From NCBI GenBank assembly GCA_944362615.1, contig CALVTM010000002.1, positions 62,001-126,000 of the forward strand: 64,000 nt of DNA. The letters are read 5' to 3'. Of this stretch, positions 8,370 through 17,680 are shown piece after piece. Every line of letters begins with the position of its first letter. The first letter of the stretch is position 1. Both the position numbers and the translations under genes were made by a program. Origin of the DNA: an uncultured Clostridia bacterium (GTDB lineage: Bacteria > Bacillota > Clostridia > Christensenellales > Pumilibacteraceae). The notes below the pieces were generated by a model. It ran no database searches, was not told where the DNA came from, and saw nothing but the letters and a program-made list of their open reading frames with translations.

Positions 8370-9244
8370 AGATCAGTCCACTCCTTATCCTTTTGTATGC
8401 GAGCTACAAGCTCTTCAGCATTAGCATATTTTCTTATCGGGCGCAGGTATCTGTAAAAATACACTGTTGCAAACTCATGTAATAAACTGCCGCCATCATA
8501 GTCAATTAAATTTGTTTCTACAGCCGGCTTATTCTGGTAAAACGTCGGGCGCGGACCAACATTCGTTACAGACCGATACAGCTTGTCCCCGATTTTCGTA
8601 TATGTACCGTAAACACCATTTTTTATTTGGGTAATTCCGATCGGAAAGCGGAGATTGATTGTAGGTATACCTATATTTCTGCCTCTTCCGTCACCGCTAA
8701 CTATATCTCCCTGAACATGATACGGCACAACCAGCATTTTGCGCGCAGCATCAACGTCACCCGATATCAGGAAATTTCTGACTGCCGTACTTGATACTTT
8801 CACTCCGCAATACAATACTTCGGGCACTACGGTAAGCCCTACAGCATATTGATCACATAAAGCGGAAAGATCGGCAACTTTAAGTCTGTCGCTCCCGAAT
8901 GTATAATCGTCGCCGCATACCACATGCTTTGGAGCGTATAATTGCATAAGTTTTTCAAAAAACGCTTTGCCTGTCATATGACATATAGCTGAGTAATATA
9001 AGGTCAGGCAAACTTCGGCACCGCACTGCTCGTACAGTTCCTTTCTGTCATGATAAGCGTATATCGGAGTTTTTTCACCCGGGCTATCAGCAAAAGTAGA
9101 AATTGAGGGTATACAACCGAGCTCTTTTGCTTTGTCTAAAGTTGCCTGCATTATTTTGCGGTGTCCCAAATGCATTCCGTCAAAATACCCCAGAGCAAGG
9201 CATATCTGTCCGCTAAAAGATTTTCCGAATTCAACAACCGTCAT
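8363..9244 (-). CDS. ribF: Bifunctional riboflavin kinase / FAD synthetase
   Basis: Makes FMN and FAD from riboflavin and ATP. The N-terminal nucleotidyltransferase domain shows GYFDGMHLGHRKIM (about 18-31) and CGDDYTFG. The C-terminal kinase domain shows GDIVSGDGRGRNIGIPT and the later VTNVGPRPTF and ETNLIDYDG blocks. The 293-residue length is normal. It sits 1 nt after truB, the standard Firmicutes pairing, and its stop overlaps the endonuclease IV-like gene. Confidence 0.97.
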   Translation of the reverse strand: MTVVEFGKSFSGQICLALGYFDGMHLGHRKIMQATLDKAKELGCIPSISTFADSPGEKTPIYAYHDRKELYEQCGAEVCLTLYYSAICHMTGKAFFEKLMQLYAPKHVVCGDDYTFGSDRLKVADLSALCDQYAVGLTVVPEVLYCGVKVSSTAVRNFLISGDVDAARKMLVVPYHVQGDIVSGDGRGRNIGIPTINLRFPIGITQIKNGVYGTYTKIGDKLYRSVTNVGPRPTFYQNKPAVETNLIDYDGGSLLHEFATVYFYRYLRPIRKYANAEELVARIQKDKEWTDLC

Positions 9245-9245
9245 T

Positions 9246-10097
9246 TCAGTCCTCTTTAAGATAAGTGATAATTTTTACACCACGATCCTCAAGTCCGGCA
9301 ATGCCAAGCAACTCTCCGGCACAGTAAAGAACGAATTTACCTGTCGGTGCGTTATCTATCATTACGGGAACACCGTTAGTCAGTTTACCATAAAAAGCCT
9401 CAGGTGCCTCAAACTCAGTCATCCCTGCCAATGCCTCTTTCGGGGATTTAACGTCACTTGCTGTGACCGCTTCCGGACTTACCGAATCTTCGATAAAAAA
9501 ATTACCGCATCTTGTGCGCTTTATCGAAGTCATTGTCGCAAGCGAACCGAGAGCAGTCGCAAGATCACGGCATAATGACCGTATATATGTACCGGACGAA
9601 CAGTCTATTCTGAATAAGTACTCATTTTCGTCCGTTTTTTTCAGAAGATCAAATGAATTCACTTCAATCTGCGAAGCTTTAAGCTCTGCTGTCACACCTT
9701 TTCTTGCAAGATCATATGCCCGTTGCCCGCCTACGGATTTAGCACTGTACTGCGGCGGCATCTGCATTTGTACGCCGATAAACTCTGGAATTCGCTGTAC
9801 TATGTCTGTCATAGTAGGTATATCGATCGTTTGCGCTATTGTTTTACCCGTTATATCAAGCGTGTCTGTCGAAAAGCCGAAACGAAATGCCGCTTCATAG
9901 GTCTTAGTTTTTCCCAAAAAATAATCAAACAGCCTAGTGCATTTACCGACCCCCATGAGAAGCACTCCTTCACCCATGGGATCAAGCGTTCCCATATGCC
10001 CTATTTTGCGTTCACCAAGCGCCCGCCTGACTTTACTGACTGCCAGAGAGCTTGATATGCCGGAGGGCTTATTTATGTTCACAATGCCGTTTATCAA
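9246..10097 (-). CDS. truB: tRNA pseudouridine(55) synthase
   Basis: Converts U55 of tRNAs to pseudouridine. The 283-residue protein has the NINKPSGISS start block, the catalytic Asp in GTLDPMGEGVL (about 37-47), and the YSAKSVGGQRAYDLARKG and GTYIRSLCRDL motifs. The C-terminus is a reduced PUA-like domain. It is tightly packed between nrnA-like and ribF genes in the infB operon. Confidence 0.97.
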   Translation of the reverse strand: MINGIVNINKPSGISSSLAVSKVRRALGERKIGHMGTLDPMGEGVLLMGVGKCTRLFDYFLGKTKTYEAAFRFGFSTDTLDITGKTIAQTIDIPTMTDIVQRIPEFIGVQMQMPPQYSAKSVGGQRAYDLARKGVTAELKASQIEVNSFDLLKKTDENEYLFRIDCSSGTYIRSLCRDLATALGSLATMTSIKRTRCGNFFIEDSVSPEAVTASDVKSPKEALAGMTEFEAPEAFYGKLTNGVPVMIDNAPTGKFVLYCAGELLGIAGLEDRGVKIITYLKED

Positions 10098-10099
10098 AT

Positions 10100-11038
10100 T
10101 TATTCGGTGTCCCTTATAGCTTTCAATAATTTATCGATAACGTCTTCCGTCTTTCCACATATACGGCATCCGGCAGCATAAATATGTCCGCCTCCGCCAA
10201 AAACTGCGGCTATTTCATTTACATGTCTTGTGCGCGATCTGAAGCTTACTTTATATTCATTTTCCTTTTCCGCGCACATGCTTATACCTATCTCTACCCC
10301 ATTGATCGAGATAGCATAATCTATTATTCCTTCCGTATCATTAGAGCTGATGTTGCATTCATCGAGCAGTTCCTGAGTCATGGGAATAATACATACCGTA
10401 TCGTTCATAAAAAACCGCATGGCTTCAATGGATTTTGCTATCAGCATGGTTTTATTGCGGCTTCGACTGCGATAAAGCTCAGTAGCAATATTATGACATT
10501 CGGCTCCCAGACAAGACAATCTATACGCTGTATACATTACTTTTGAATCCGTATTGCTATGCATAAAATGCCCTGTGTCGGTAGACAAACCGATGTAAAG
10601 ATAATTAGCTATTTCCCGTGTAATTTTACCTGTAGGTTCGAGCAGATCAAAAACTATTTCGCATGTACTTGAGGCATAATTTTTTACGAGATTGACATCC
10701 GCAAATCCTTCATGCCCCTCATGATGATCTATGCAGACAGTACGCGGCGCCGAACGGAAAAAGCCTTCCATTTTTCCTATCCGATCCTGGGTCGCACAAT
10801 CTACCGCTATAAATAAATCGTATGTTTTTCGCGATAATACATTGAACTTTTCGCTCTGTCGCATAAACTTATACGATTCAGGTATCGGCGACGGGCTGCA
10901 AACATCGGCGCTTTTACCCAACCCGAGGCAATACTCTCTCAATGCGAAAGCAGACCCAAGGCAATCGCCGTCGGGTCTGACATGTCCGCATATCAGAATA
11001 GTCTGTGCGTGTTCGATTTCTTCAAGAATGGCATTCAT
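10100..11038 (-). CDS. nrnA: DHH family phosphoesterase, NrnA-like (nanoRNase / pAp phosphatase)
   Basis: Degrades short oligoribonucleotides and/or 3',5'-bisphosphate nucleotides. The 312-residue protein has the DHH-domain motifs GHVRPDGDCLGSA, AVDCATQDRIG, the eponymous DHH in CIDHHEGHEGFAD, and a DHHA1 domain with GGGGHIYAAG near the C-terminus. It overlaps rbfA by 17 nt and lies 2 nt before truB, the usual rbfA-nrnA-truB order. Confidence 0.93.
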   Translation of the reverse strand: MNAILEEIEHAQTILICGHVRPDGDCLGSAFALREYCLGLGKSADVCSPSPIPESYKFMRQSEKFNVLSRKTYDLFIAVDCATQDRIGKMEGFFRSAPRTVCIDHHEGHEGFADVNLVKNYASSTCEIVFDLLEPTGKITREIANYLYIGLSTDTGHFMHSNTDSKVMYTAYRLSCLGAECHNIATELYRSRSRNKTMLIAKSIEAMRFFMNDTVCIIPMTQELLDECNISSNDTEGIIDYAISINGVEIGISMCAEKENEYKVSFRSRTRHVNEIAAVFGGGGHIYAAGCRICGKTEDVIDKLLKAIRDTE

Positions 11039-11372
11039 TTTCGGATATTTCCTTTAAAATCGAGTCGATTTTTCTTCCGTATTCACCGGATGAATCAATT
11101 TTAAATGTAAGTGCAGGTATTACGCGCATATTGCGTAAACTTGACGCTAATTCATGACGAATAAAGCCAGCAGATGAGTTAAGCGCAGATACAGCTTCTT
11201 CATTGTCCCCTATCACACTGACATAAATCGTCGCATATTTAAGATCCTTTGAGACTTCTGCGGAAGTTACAGTAGTCATAACCGGAATTTTGGGATTATG
11301 AACCTTATCCCGTATAATTCTTGATACTTCTCTTACAATTTCGCCCGCTACTCTATCCGGTCTGTAACTCAT
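11022..11372 (-). CDS. rbfA: Ribosome-binding factor A
   Basis: Assists late maturation of the 30S subunit at the 5' end of 16S rRNA. At 116 residues it is a single KH-like domain, with the family opening RPDRVAGEIVREVSRII and the segment SKDLKYATIYVSV. It overlaps infB by 4 nt at its start and nrnA at its end. Confidence 0.96.
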   Translation of the reverse strand: MSYRPDRVAGEIVREVSRIIRDKVHNPKIPVMTTVTSAEVSKDLKYATIYVSVIGDNEEAVSALNSSAGFIRHELASSLRNMRVIPALTFKIDSSGEYGRKIDSILKEISENECHS

Positions 11373-13903
11373 TTTATGCGCTCCAATACATATGCTTCGA
11401 TCTCATCGCCTTCCATGAAATCCGAGTAACCGTCGATAAGTATACCGCATTCATAACCAGCCGCAACTTCCTTAACATCGTCTTTAAAACGTTTAAGTCC
11501 GCTGAGCTTACCTTCATAAATAACCTTTCCGCCGCGCTTTACAATAACTTTTGAGCCACGCTGTATCTTTCCGTCAAGCACATAAGAACCCGCTACGGTA
11601 CCCACACTGGAAATCTTGAAAATATTCCTGACTTCCACTTTACCAGTGTACTTCTCTTCATACTTAGGCTCTGTCATTCCGTTCATGGCAGCTTCTATCG
11701 CATCTATCGCATCATAAATAACGCTGAATGTGCCGTTTCTTATTCCGGAATGCTCAGCTATTATACGTGCCTCCGCATCCGGTTTCACGTTAAATCCGAT
11801 CACATATGCGCCTGTAACTTCTGCGAGCATCATATCGGACTTATTGATCGCGCCTACGCCGCAATGAACTATATTAACCTTAACTTCCTCATTGGCAAGT
11901 TTGGATATGGATGACTTTAATGCCTCTGCGCTACCCTGAACATCCGCCTTAATTATTACGTTCAGATCCTTAAGGGTATTTGTTTCAAAGCTCTTGATGG
12001 CTCTGTCTGCGGCATGTGCAATCTTATCTTTCTCTATTCTGCCGTCAACTATTTCTTTTGCCGTCTTTTCATCATCAACGACCCACATATCGTCACCGGC
12101 ATTCGGCACTCCGGAAAGTCCCATTACGGATACAGCGGTTGAAGGAAGTGCGGCATTAACCGTCTTACCGCTTGCGTCAACCATACTTCTGATTTTACCA
12201 TAGGTCAAACCGCACACAACAGCGTCACCACTGTGGAGAGTACCGTTCTGGACAAGTATGGTAGCTATAGGACCCTTGCCTTTATCAAGTCTCGCTTCAA
12301 TGATCGCGCCCTTTGCCTTACGGTTTGGATTAGCGCGGTAATTATTACAGTCTGCAAGGAAAAGTATCTCTTCAAGCAGAGTATCTATGCCTATATTTTT
12401 CTTGGCGGATATAGGCACCATCTTTGTCTCGCCGCCCCATTCATCAGTAATAACTCCGTAATTGGAAAGCTCTTCCTTGATCTTTTCAGGATTTGCCGTG
12501 GGTTTATCGATTTTATTTATAGCGACTATCATTGGAACTTTTGCCGCTTTTACATGATTTATCGCTTCAATGGTCTGAGGCTGAACGCCGTCATCAGCAG
12601 CAACTACAAGGATAACAATATCCGTTATTCTCGTTCCACGCGCACGCATTTCAGTGAATGCTTCATGACCGGGCGTATCAAGGAATGTGATTTGACGCTT
12701 CTTATTCTCATATTCCCATGTGACGGAGTATGCACCGATATGCTGGGTTATTCCACCAGCCTCTCCGCTGACCACATTCGTCTTACGGATTGCATCAAGC
12801 AAGCTCGTCTTACCATGGTCGACATGACCCATGACGGTGATAACCGGCGGTCTGGGAAGAAGATCCTTTTCGTCATCAGCCTCTTCATGGAGTGCCTCGG
12901 CAAGCTCTTCTTGAGACTGTGCGACCTTCTGGTTAAGCGTTACTCCGAAAGAATCAGCAACAAGGAACAAAGTGTCAAAATCCACAACATCATTTATTGA
13001 CGTTACCGGAGTTCCGCCCATCATGAGCATCTTTTTCATTATTTCCTGGGCAGGTACACCTATAAGTTCGCTGAGCATTCTGACCGTAACCTGATTTGAA
13101 GTTATGGTTACGTTTTCAATTACTTTGGGCGAAGCTATGGGCTGATCGTTCTTTTTCTTATTCTTAAGCTTACGTATTCTTACTCTGTCGTCATCCAGTT
13201 CATCCTGAATGAATCCTTTTCTTATAAGAGTACGTTTGGTCATTGCCTTCTTTTCTTCAAAAGGCTTTACCGCATCCTTTTTCTTCTCGCCTGTCTTTCT
13301 CGGCTTTGTCGCACTTATCTGTGACGGCGGAGGCGTTGTCAAACGCACGGAAGACGCAGGTCTTTCCGCAGGCGCTTTTGTATCCGGACGATAAGGCGGT
13401 TTCCCCTGCTGCGCAGCAGGCTTTTTACGAGGCTCCGGACGTAACGGAACGTTCGCCATACCACGCACATAATTTGGAACCGGCTTTGTTTTCTGTCCGG
13501 TCGCCGCAGGCGTCGCTGCAGGCGTGTATTTTTTAGTTTCTTTAACAACCGGGGGCTTCGTCGCGGGAGTCGGCTGAGCCGCCTGTGCTGGCTTTACCGG
13601 TTGCGATGGCTGGGCTGCCTGAACCGGAGGAGCGGGTTTCACCGCAGGCTTCTGCTCTTCAGAATTTACCGGTTTTACGGGAGCAGCTTCCGGAGCCGCA
13701 ACTATCGGCTTTTCGGGCTTTGGCGCCATTGTCTTTTCCACTCCGCGAGCAACTTCTCTGCATGCTCCGAGCAACGCGCTCATTCTGCTCTGCAGTTTTT
13801 CAATCTCAGAACGGTAAACATAAAAATCGCCCTTGTCGTCTGTTTGAGCATAAAGTTTTCTCAGTACGTCAGCGGTTGTTATCTGTTTTTGTTCCTGTTC
13901 CAT
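11369..13903 (-). CDS. infB: Translation initiation factor IF-2
   Basis: GTPase that places initiator tRNA on the 30S subunit. The start at 13903 is chosen because a GGGAGG lies 5 nt upstream. The resulting protein has 844 residues: a short helical N-terminus, a long Pro/Ala/Lys-rich linker (about 45-215), a Lys-rich IF2_N domain, then the G domain ([24 protein letters not shown]), and domains II to IV. The linker is low-complexity and built of PVKPA-like units, a variable region in the family. Complete, and in the nusA operon. Confidence 0.97.
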   Translation of the reverse strand: MEQEQKQITTADVLRKLYAQTDDKGDFYVYRSEIEKLQSRMSALLGACREVARGVEKTMAPKPEKPIVAAPEAAPVKPVNSEEQKPAVKPAPPVQAAQPSQPVKPAQAAQPTPATKPPVVKETKKYTPAATPAATGQKTKPVPNYVRGMANVPLRPEPRKKPAAQQGKPPYRPDTKAPAERPASSVRLTTPPPSQISATKPRKTGEKKKDAVKPFEEKKAMTKRTLIRKGFIQDELDDDRVRIRKLKNKKKNDQPIASPKVIENVTITSNQVTVRMLSELIGVPAQEIMKKMLMMGGTPVTSINDVVDFDTLFLVADSFGVTLNQKVAQSQEELAEALHEEADDEKDLLPRPPVITVMGHVDHGKTSLLDAIRKTNVVSGEAGGITQHIGAYSVTWEYENKKRQITFLDTPGHEAFTEMRARGTRITDIVILVVAADDGVQPQTIEAINHVKAAKVPMIVAINKIDKPTANPEKIKEELSNYGVITDEWGGETKMVPISAKKNIGIDTLLEEILFLADCNNYRANPNRKAKGAIIEARLDKGKGPIATILVQNGTLHSGDAVVCGLTYGKIRSMVDASGKTVNAALPSTAVSVMGLSGVPNAGDDMWVVDDEKTAKEIVDGRIEKDKIAHAADRAIKSFETNTLKDLNVIIKADVQGSAEALKSSISKLANEEVKVNIVHCGVGAINKSDMMLAEVTGAYVIGFNVKPDAEARIIAEHSGIRNGTFSVIYDAIDAIEAAMNGMTEPKYEEKYTGKVEVRNIFKISSVGTVAGSYVLDGKIQRGSKVIVKRGGKVIYEGKLSGLKRFKDDVKEVAAGYECGILIDGYSDFMEGDEIEAYVLERIK

Positions 13904-13904
13904 A

Positions 13905-14192
13905 CTACCTCCCGATAGCTTCCGTAACCGCCTTTGCAAGATTTTCATCAAGCAAGGCGAGCGCTTTACAATTACGCTTATATATCATATCCTCAAGCGG
14001 CTCTTTTGTCACGATAAGCGGCAATCTTCTTTTCTCGGCAAATCTTTTCACCTTTTCGGAAAGATTTACCGCCGCCGTCGGACAGAGCACTAACGCATAT
14101 ATGCGCTTTCTGCATTTTTCTATGTTGTCTATGCCGTATACTACTTTCATAGCCTTGACGGCGAAACCGAGGTATACCGATGCGTCAGCCAT
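13905..14192 (-). CDS. ylxQ: L7Ae-family RNA-binding protein YlxQ
   Basis: A 95-residue protein with the L7Ae/L30e/S12e/Gadd45 fold, known in Firmicutes as a putative ribosome-associated RNA-binding protein between ylxR and infB. The ATG at 14192 is chosen: it overlaps the rnpM stop by 8 nt and removes a basic extension that would lie deep within rnpM. The stretch LGFAVKAMKVVYGID is family-like, although the usual Gly-rich kink-turn signature is weak. Confidence 0.87.
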   Translation of the reverse strand: MADASVYLGFAVKAMKVVYGIDNIEKCRKRIYALVLCPTAAVNLSEKVKRFAEKRRLPLIVTKEPLEDMIYKRNCKALALLDENLAKAVTEAIGR

Positions 14193-14442
14193 TGTTTTCA
14201 AATGCGGCATCAAGCGCGTCATAAACCTCAGGCGCAACTTTCACCCCGAGTGCCTTGGAAAGTAAATCAGCTTTTCGTGCCTTTTTATGGCACTCCGGCG
14301 ATGAACATATATATGCTCCTCTGCCGCTTTTCTTCCCTGTCAAGTCTATTTCCACGGTATTTTCAGGCGTCACTCTGCATCTTACAAGCTCTCGCTTATC
14401 TTTCATCTGACGACACGCGACGCACATCCTTTGCGGGGTCAT
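14185..14442 (-). CDS. rnpM: YlxR family RNase P modulator (RnpM)
   Basis: An 85-residue YlxR/DUF448 protein. It has the CVACRQMKDKRELVR motif near the N-terminus and the GRGAYIC..C block (about 41-50), with paired Cys residues that could bind metal. YlxR proteins bind RNA and have been linked to RNase P. The gene has its usual place between nusA and ylxQ. Confidence 0.94.
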   Translation of the reverse strand: MTPQRMCVACRQMKDKRELVRCRVTPENTVEIDLTGKKSGRGAYICSSPECHKKARKADLLSKALGVKVAPEVYDALDAAFENNG

Positions 14443-14467
14443 TTGTTACTTTATTCTCCTTAGATAA

Positions 14468-15601
14468 TTAATTATCCTGATTCTCATTCCGGGAAACGGT
14501 TTCCGCTTCCGACGCATTGTCTTCTGTACCTGCCGCAGCAGAAGCATCTTCCTCCTCTTTCTGCTTCATATATGCAGAGTAAGGACGGACATCTATTTTC
14601 CAACCGGTAAGACGTGCGGCAAGTCTTGCATTCTGACCGTCTTTGCCTATCGCAAGGCTGAGCATATCGTCCTTGACAATAACTTTTGCATTGCGCTCTT
14701 CTTCACTGGCTTCTACCATTATTACCTTTGCAGGAGACAGAGCACGTGCGATGAACTCAAGTATGTCTTCACACCAAGGTATGATCTCTATTTTTTCTCC
14801 GCCAAGCTCAGCAACAATGCTGCTTACACGCAAGCCCCTGTTACCGACGCACGCTCCGACAGCATCTATATTGGGATCCTCGCTGTATACCGCCATTTTC
14901 GTGCGATAACCAGGCTCTCTGACAAGTCCCTTAATAACGACCTGACCGGTCTTTATCTCAGGCACTTCCATCTCAAACAGTTTACGTACAAAACCGGGCG
15001 CGGTACGCGAAACCTGTATCATAGGACCGCGGCTGCCCTGACGGATCTTTTTGACGTATACCTTTATTCGCTCGCCAACGTAAAACTTATCTCCGGGCAA
15101 CTGATCGTTAGGTGCAAGTACGGCTTCCAGCTTTTTGATCTCCACATATACGTATTTACCGTCAATACGCCTTACAACGCATGTAAGAAGATCTTCTTCT
15201 TTTTCCGCAAGTTCTTCATATGCGACGCTGTTCTCTACATCACGGAGCTTCTGCATTATAACCTGCTTAGCATTCTGAGCAACTATTCTGCCAAATTCCT
15301 TACTGTCGATTTCCTCGGTGATCCTGTCGCCCACCTTGTATTTACGATCGATAAGCTTGGCGTCTTCCAGACTGATCTGAGTATCTTTATCCTCCACCTC
15401 TTCCACTACGGTAAGATATGCATTTATTTTAAAAGCATTCTTTTCCGGCAGAAGCAGCACTTCTATAGCTTTAGAAGTACCGTATTGCTTTTTATACGCA
15501 AGAGCAAGCGCATTTTCCAGCGTTTCGATAAATACCGACTTGGGTATTTTCTTCTCTGTTTCAAGCAGGTCGAGTGCTGCAAAAAACTCCTTGTTGATCA
15601 T
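14468..15601 (-). CDS. nusA: Transcription termination/antitermination factor NusA
   Basis: RNA polymerase-associated factor for pausing, termination and antitermination. The 377 residues comprise the N-terminal polymerase-binding domain (1-120), an S1 domain, and two KH domains including VGACVGNRGLRVSSIV and LAIGKDGQNARLAARLTGWKI. It ends in a short acidic, Ser/Ala-rich tail and lacks the C-terminal acidic repeats of proteobacterial NusA, as expected for Firmicutes. It follows rimP closely. Confidence 0.97.
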   Translation of the reverse strand: MINKEFFAALDLLETEKKIPKSVFIETLENALALAYKKQYGTSKAIEVLLLPEKNAFKINAYLTVVEEVEDKDTQISLEDAKLIDRKYKVGDRITEEIDSKEFGRIVAQNAKQVIMQKLRDVENSVAYEELAEKEEDLLTCVVRRIDGKYVYVEIKKLEAVLAPNDQLPGDKFYVGERIKVYVKKIRQGSRGPMIQVSRTAPGFVRKLFEMEVPEIKTGQVVIKGLVREPGYRTKMAVYSEDPNIDAVGACVGNRGLRVSSIVAELGGEKIEIIPWCEDILEFIARALSPAKVIMVEASEEERNAKVIVKDDMLSLAIGKDGQNARLAARLTGWKIDVRPYSAYMKQKEEEDASAAAGTEDNASEAETVSRNENQDN

Positions 15602-15618
15602 TATATATTCCTCCGGAA

Positions 15619-16080
15619 TTAATCGAATTTAACCAGCGGTCTTACCGCAGCGATTCGCGTGTTTTCTATTTTTACTTCCTTACCGTCACATTCTATCAGC
15701 GTGTAGCCGTCCGTATGTTCCTTAAGGACACCCTCATAAGTCTTTACTCCTTTTATAGGAGCATAAAGTTTTATTTCAGCCTCTTTACCGTAATTGCGCT
15801 CATAGTCTCTCTGAGTTTTGAACGGTCTGTCCAGCCCGGGCGAAGAAACTTCAAGTACATACGGTTTTCCGCCAGTAGGATCCAACTCATCAAGTAACGG
15901 TTCTATTTCATAGTGGATGCGTTCACAGTCATCCAGGCTGATACCGTCCGGCACCTTATCTACATATATCGTTATATGCAGTTCGCCATATTCGTTACGG
16001 CGTTCCACATCTACAGTTTCATAACCAAGCTCACGGATCTTTGCATCCACCGCATCAAACACAACGTCTTTTTTTATCAT
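15619..16080 (-). CDS. rimP: Ribosome maturation factor RimP
   Basis: Assembly factor for the 30S subunit. The 153 residues have the N-terminal alpha/beta domain with DDCERIHYEIEPLLD and the motif YVLEVSSPGLDRPFK (about 86-100), and a C-terminal SH3-like domain. It is the first gene after a clear promoter and a conserved-looking hairpin leader, and heads rimP-nusA-rnpM-ylxQ-infB. Confidence 0.96.
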   Translation of the reverse strand: MIKKDVVFDAVDAKIRELGYETVDVERRNEYGELHITIYVDKVPDGISLDDCERIHYEIEPLLDELDPTGGKPYVLEVSSPGLDRPFKTQRDYERNYGKEAEIKLYAPIKGVKTYEGVLKEHTDGYTLIECDGKEVKIENTRIAAVRPLVKFD

Positions 16081-16099
16081 GGTGTCACCTATAAAAGTT

Positions 16100-16124
16100 A
16101 AGAGCGGGATTTCAGCCCACTCTT
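16100..16124 (-). promoter_or_regulatory. Hairpin leader upstream of rimP
   Basis: On the minus strand AAGAGTGGG and CCCGCTCTT form a 9-bp stem (one G-U) with a 7-nt loop, about 20 nt before the rimP ATG and inside its transcript. Similar GAGTGGG/CCCACTC hairpins precede rimP in other Firmicutes to my recollection, so it is more likely a leader element than a terminator. No T-run follows. Confidence 0.55.
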
Positions 16125-16150
16125 ATAGTCCATACTATTCAAGTAATATT

Positions 16151-16179
16151 ATTTTACCATATTTGCAGGACGTTTGCAA
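16151..16179 (-). promoter_or_regulatory. Sigma-A-type promoter for the rimP-nusA-infB operon
   Basis: TTGCAA, 17-nt spacer, TAAAAT on the minus strand. Predicted start near 16144, giving a leader of about 64 nt with the hairpin at 16100-16124. Confidence 0.7.
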
Positions 16180-16183
16180 GCGT

Positions 16184-17680
16184 TTAATGCTGTTTTGTTA
16201 AAAATTTTGCATATGCCAGCGCGTTCGGCAACGCTCTGCGAGTATTTTTAGCGCCGTTTTTGCGCAATTCTTTTGCATCGGCAAATGTGGTCATGTCCAC
16301 AGTTTCCGGTAAAGGGATATGCAGCTTTTCGAGATAGCTTTTAAGGATATTCATATTAAAATCGTGCGGGAAAGCAGTTACCGTCCTGCCGCTCCAGAAC
16401 CGATAGAAATCAGGCAGAATCTGCTCAAAATACGGCTTACCCTTGAGATCGGAGGAAACTAACCCCACATCCCCGCGCTCCGCGTCCGTCATATTTCCGT
16501 GCGGGCATATCAGCGATGACATAGTTTCGCAAATCTTGCCGTCTTCTATGCGCACAGCAGCAATTTCAATGAGTTCACCGGGACGATATTTATTATCCGA
16601 AACCGTCATCAATGAAATTATTATGAGAGGTTCATCAGTAAGCGGTTGATCATTTTCCCCGTATAATGATGACTGTTCCAGCGATACATACTCTTTCGGA
16701 TGCACGTATCTGTATTCGGGGTCCGGAAGGCGTACGACTTTATTTATTTCAAACTCGGCTTTTTCGCAACCGGTAAAACGTCTTACGGACATCTGAAGAC
16801 TCCCGTCATTCATTCTGGAATCATAATCAGTTCTGCCTGACATTATAAAATACGAGCCGTTTTGCAAATATTTTATTGCATCTTTATTATCACTTGTCGG
16901 AAACCATACGCATCTTATTTTTCCCGTACCGTCATCCAATGTAAATGACGCATACTTACGCGTAGTTTCTCCCTTTTTTGGCCTTCGCGGTGCATATTCT
17001 CTCTCATGCAGATCAGAAAGTGAGCCGTATACGACAACATATTCAGGTTCTATACAGTCGCATATATATTTTGCCGTGCCGTCTATCTGAGCACCGCACA
17101 TCGGAGTTCTGCCCGTCGGATTTATAGCTCTTCCCTCGTTCGGCCGCTCATACGCGAATGTAGGACGATAAATACGCTCGTTAAGTGTACGCCTTATGGC
17201 ATTAAAATCCTCTTCACGCAGTTTTATATTTATGCGCACGTCTATAAACATACGCGCGTCTATATATTCTTTTAGTCTTTCGCAAAGTTTTTCCCGCTCC
17301 GCATATTCACGCACGGCAGGAGTGAACGTAAAAGTTACGGAAGGAGGATCCCCCATAAGAACGGATATATTATCACCGTCAGATGCAGACGCAACGTATG
17401 CGCTTTCCTTAAGCAGAAAATCCCTCGCACAATGAAGAAGTTCTCTGCTGCCCGTCCGCGCAGCAGAAGCATTGATATTTACATCGGCGTAAGGCGGAAA
17501 AAGAGATGCCGCCGCCTCACGAATACGTTCACGGGACTTTTCGTATTCTGCCTCGCAAGTCCTCTCATATACGGCATACAATGTCACTCTTTCGTTATCC
17601 GCATCTATTTTTGCAGATAAAAAATGAATATAATCGAACTCAGGTGCAGCTTCTGTGAATTTTTTGTTGAAATCATTCAA
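16184..17680 (-). CDS. PolC-like N-terminal protein: OB fold plus degenerate exonuclease, no polymerase domain
   Basis: A 498-residue protein at the place where Firmicutes carry full-length polC (about 1440 residues) between ispG and rimP. Residues 1-205 resemble PolC N-terminal domains. About 215-310 is an OB fold (ASFTLDDGTGKIRCVWF). About 352-498 aligns by eye with the PolC proofreading exonuclease. ExoI reads ISLMTV where DVETT is expected, so Asp is Ser356 and Glu is Met358. ExoII reads FPHDFN, with Asp replaced by Asn442. The protein ends before ExoIII. PHP, palm, fingers and C-terminal domains are absent. The start is TTG at 17680, with GGAGGAG 8 nt upstream, overlapping the ispG stop by 8 nt. 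The frame is intact and ordinary in composition, so it looks maintained rather than a decaying remnant. It may bind DNA or be a replisome accessory; this is inference. Confidence 0.75.
   Translation of the reverse strand: MNDFNKKFTEAAPEFDYIHFLSAKIDADNERVTLYAVYERTCEAEYEKSRERIREAAASLFPPYADVNINASAARTGSRELLHCARDFLLKESAYVASASDGDNISVLMGDPPSVTFTFTPAVREYAEREKLCERLKEYIDARMFIDVRINIKLREEDFNAIRRTLNERIYRPTFAYERPNEGRAINPTGRTPMCGAQIDGTAKYICDCIEPEYVVVYGSLSDLHEREYAPRRPKKGETTRKYASFTLDDGTGKIRCVWFPTSDNKDAIKYLQNGSYFIMSGRTDYDSRMNDGSLQMSVRRFTGCEKAEFEINKVVRLPDPEYRYVHPKEYVSLEQSSLYGENDQPLTDEPLIIISLMTVSDNKYRPGELIEIAAVRIEDGKICETMSSLICPHGNMTDAERGDVGLVSSDLKGKPYFEQILPDFYRFWSGRTVTAFPHDFNMNILKSYLEKLHIPLPETVDMTTFADAKELRKNGAKNTRRALPNALAYAKFLTKQH

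Noticed and set aside
12233-13000. 255-codon open frame on the plus strand
   Set aside because: Antisense to the IF-2 G domain, which is clearly coding.
16184-17680. PolC-like gene as a simple pseudogene
   Set aside because: The frame is intact over 498 codons with a good ribosome-binding site and translational coupling, and no homologous polymerase remains follow before rimP.
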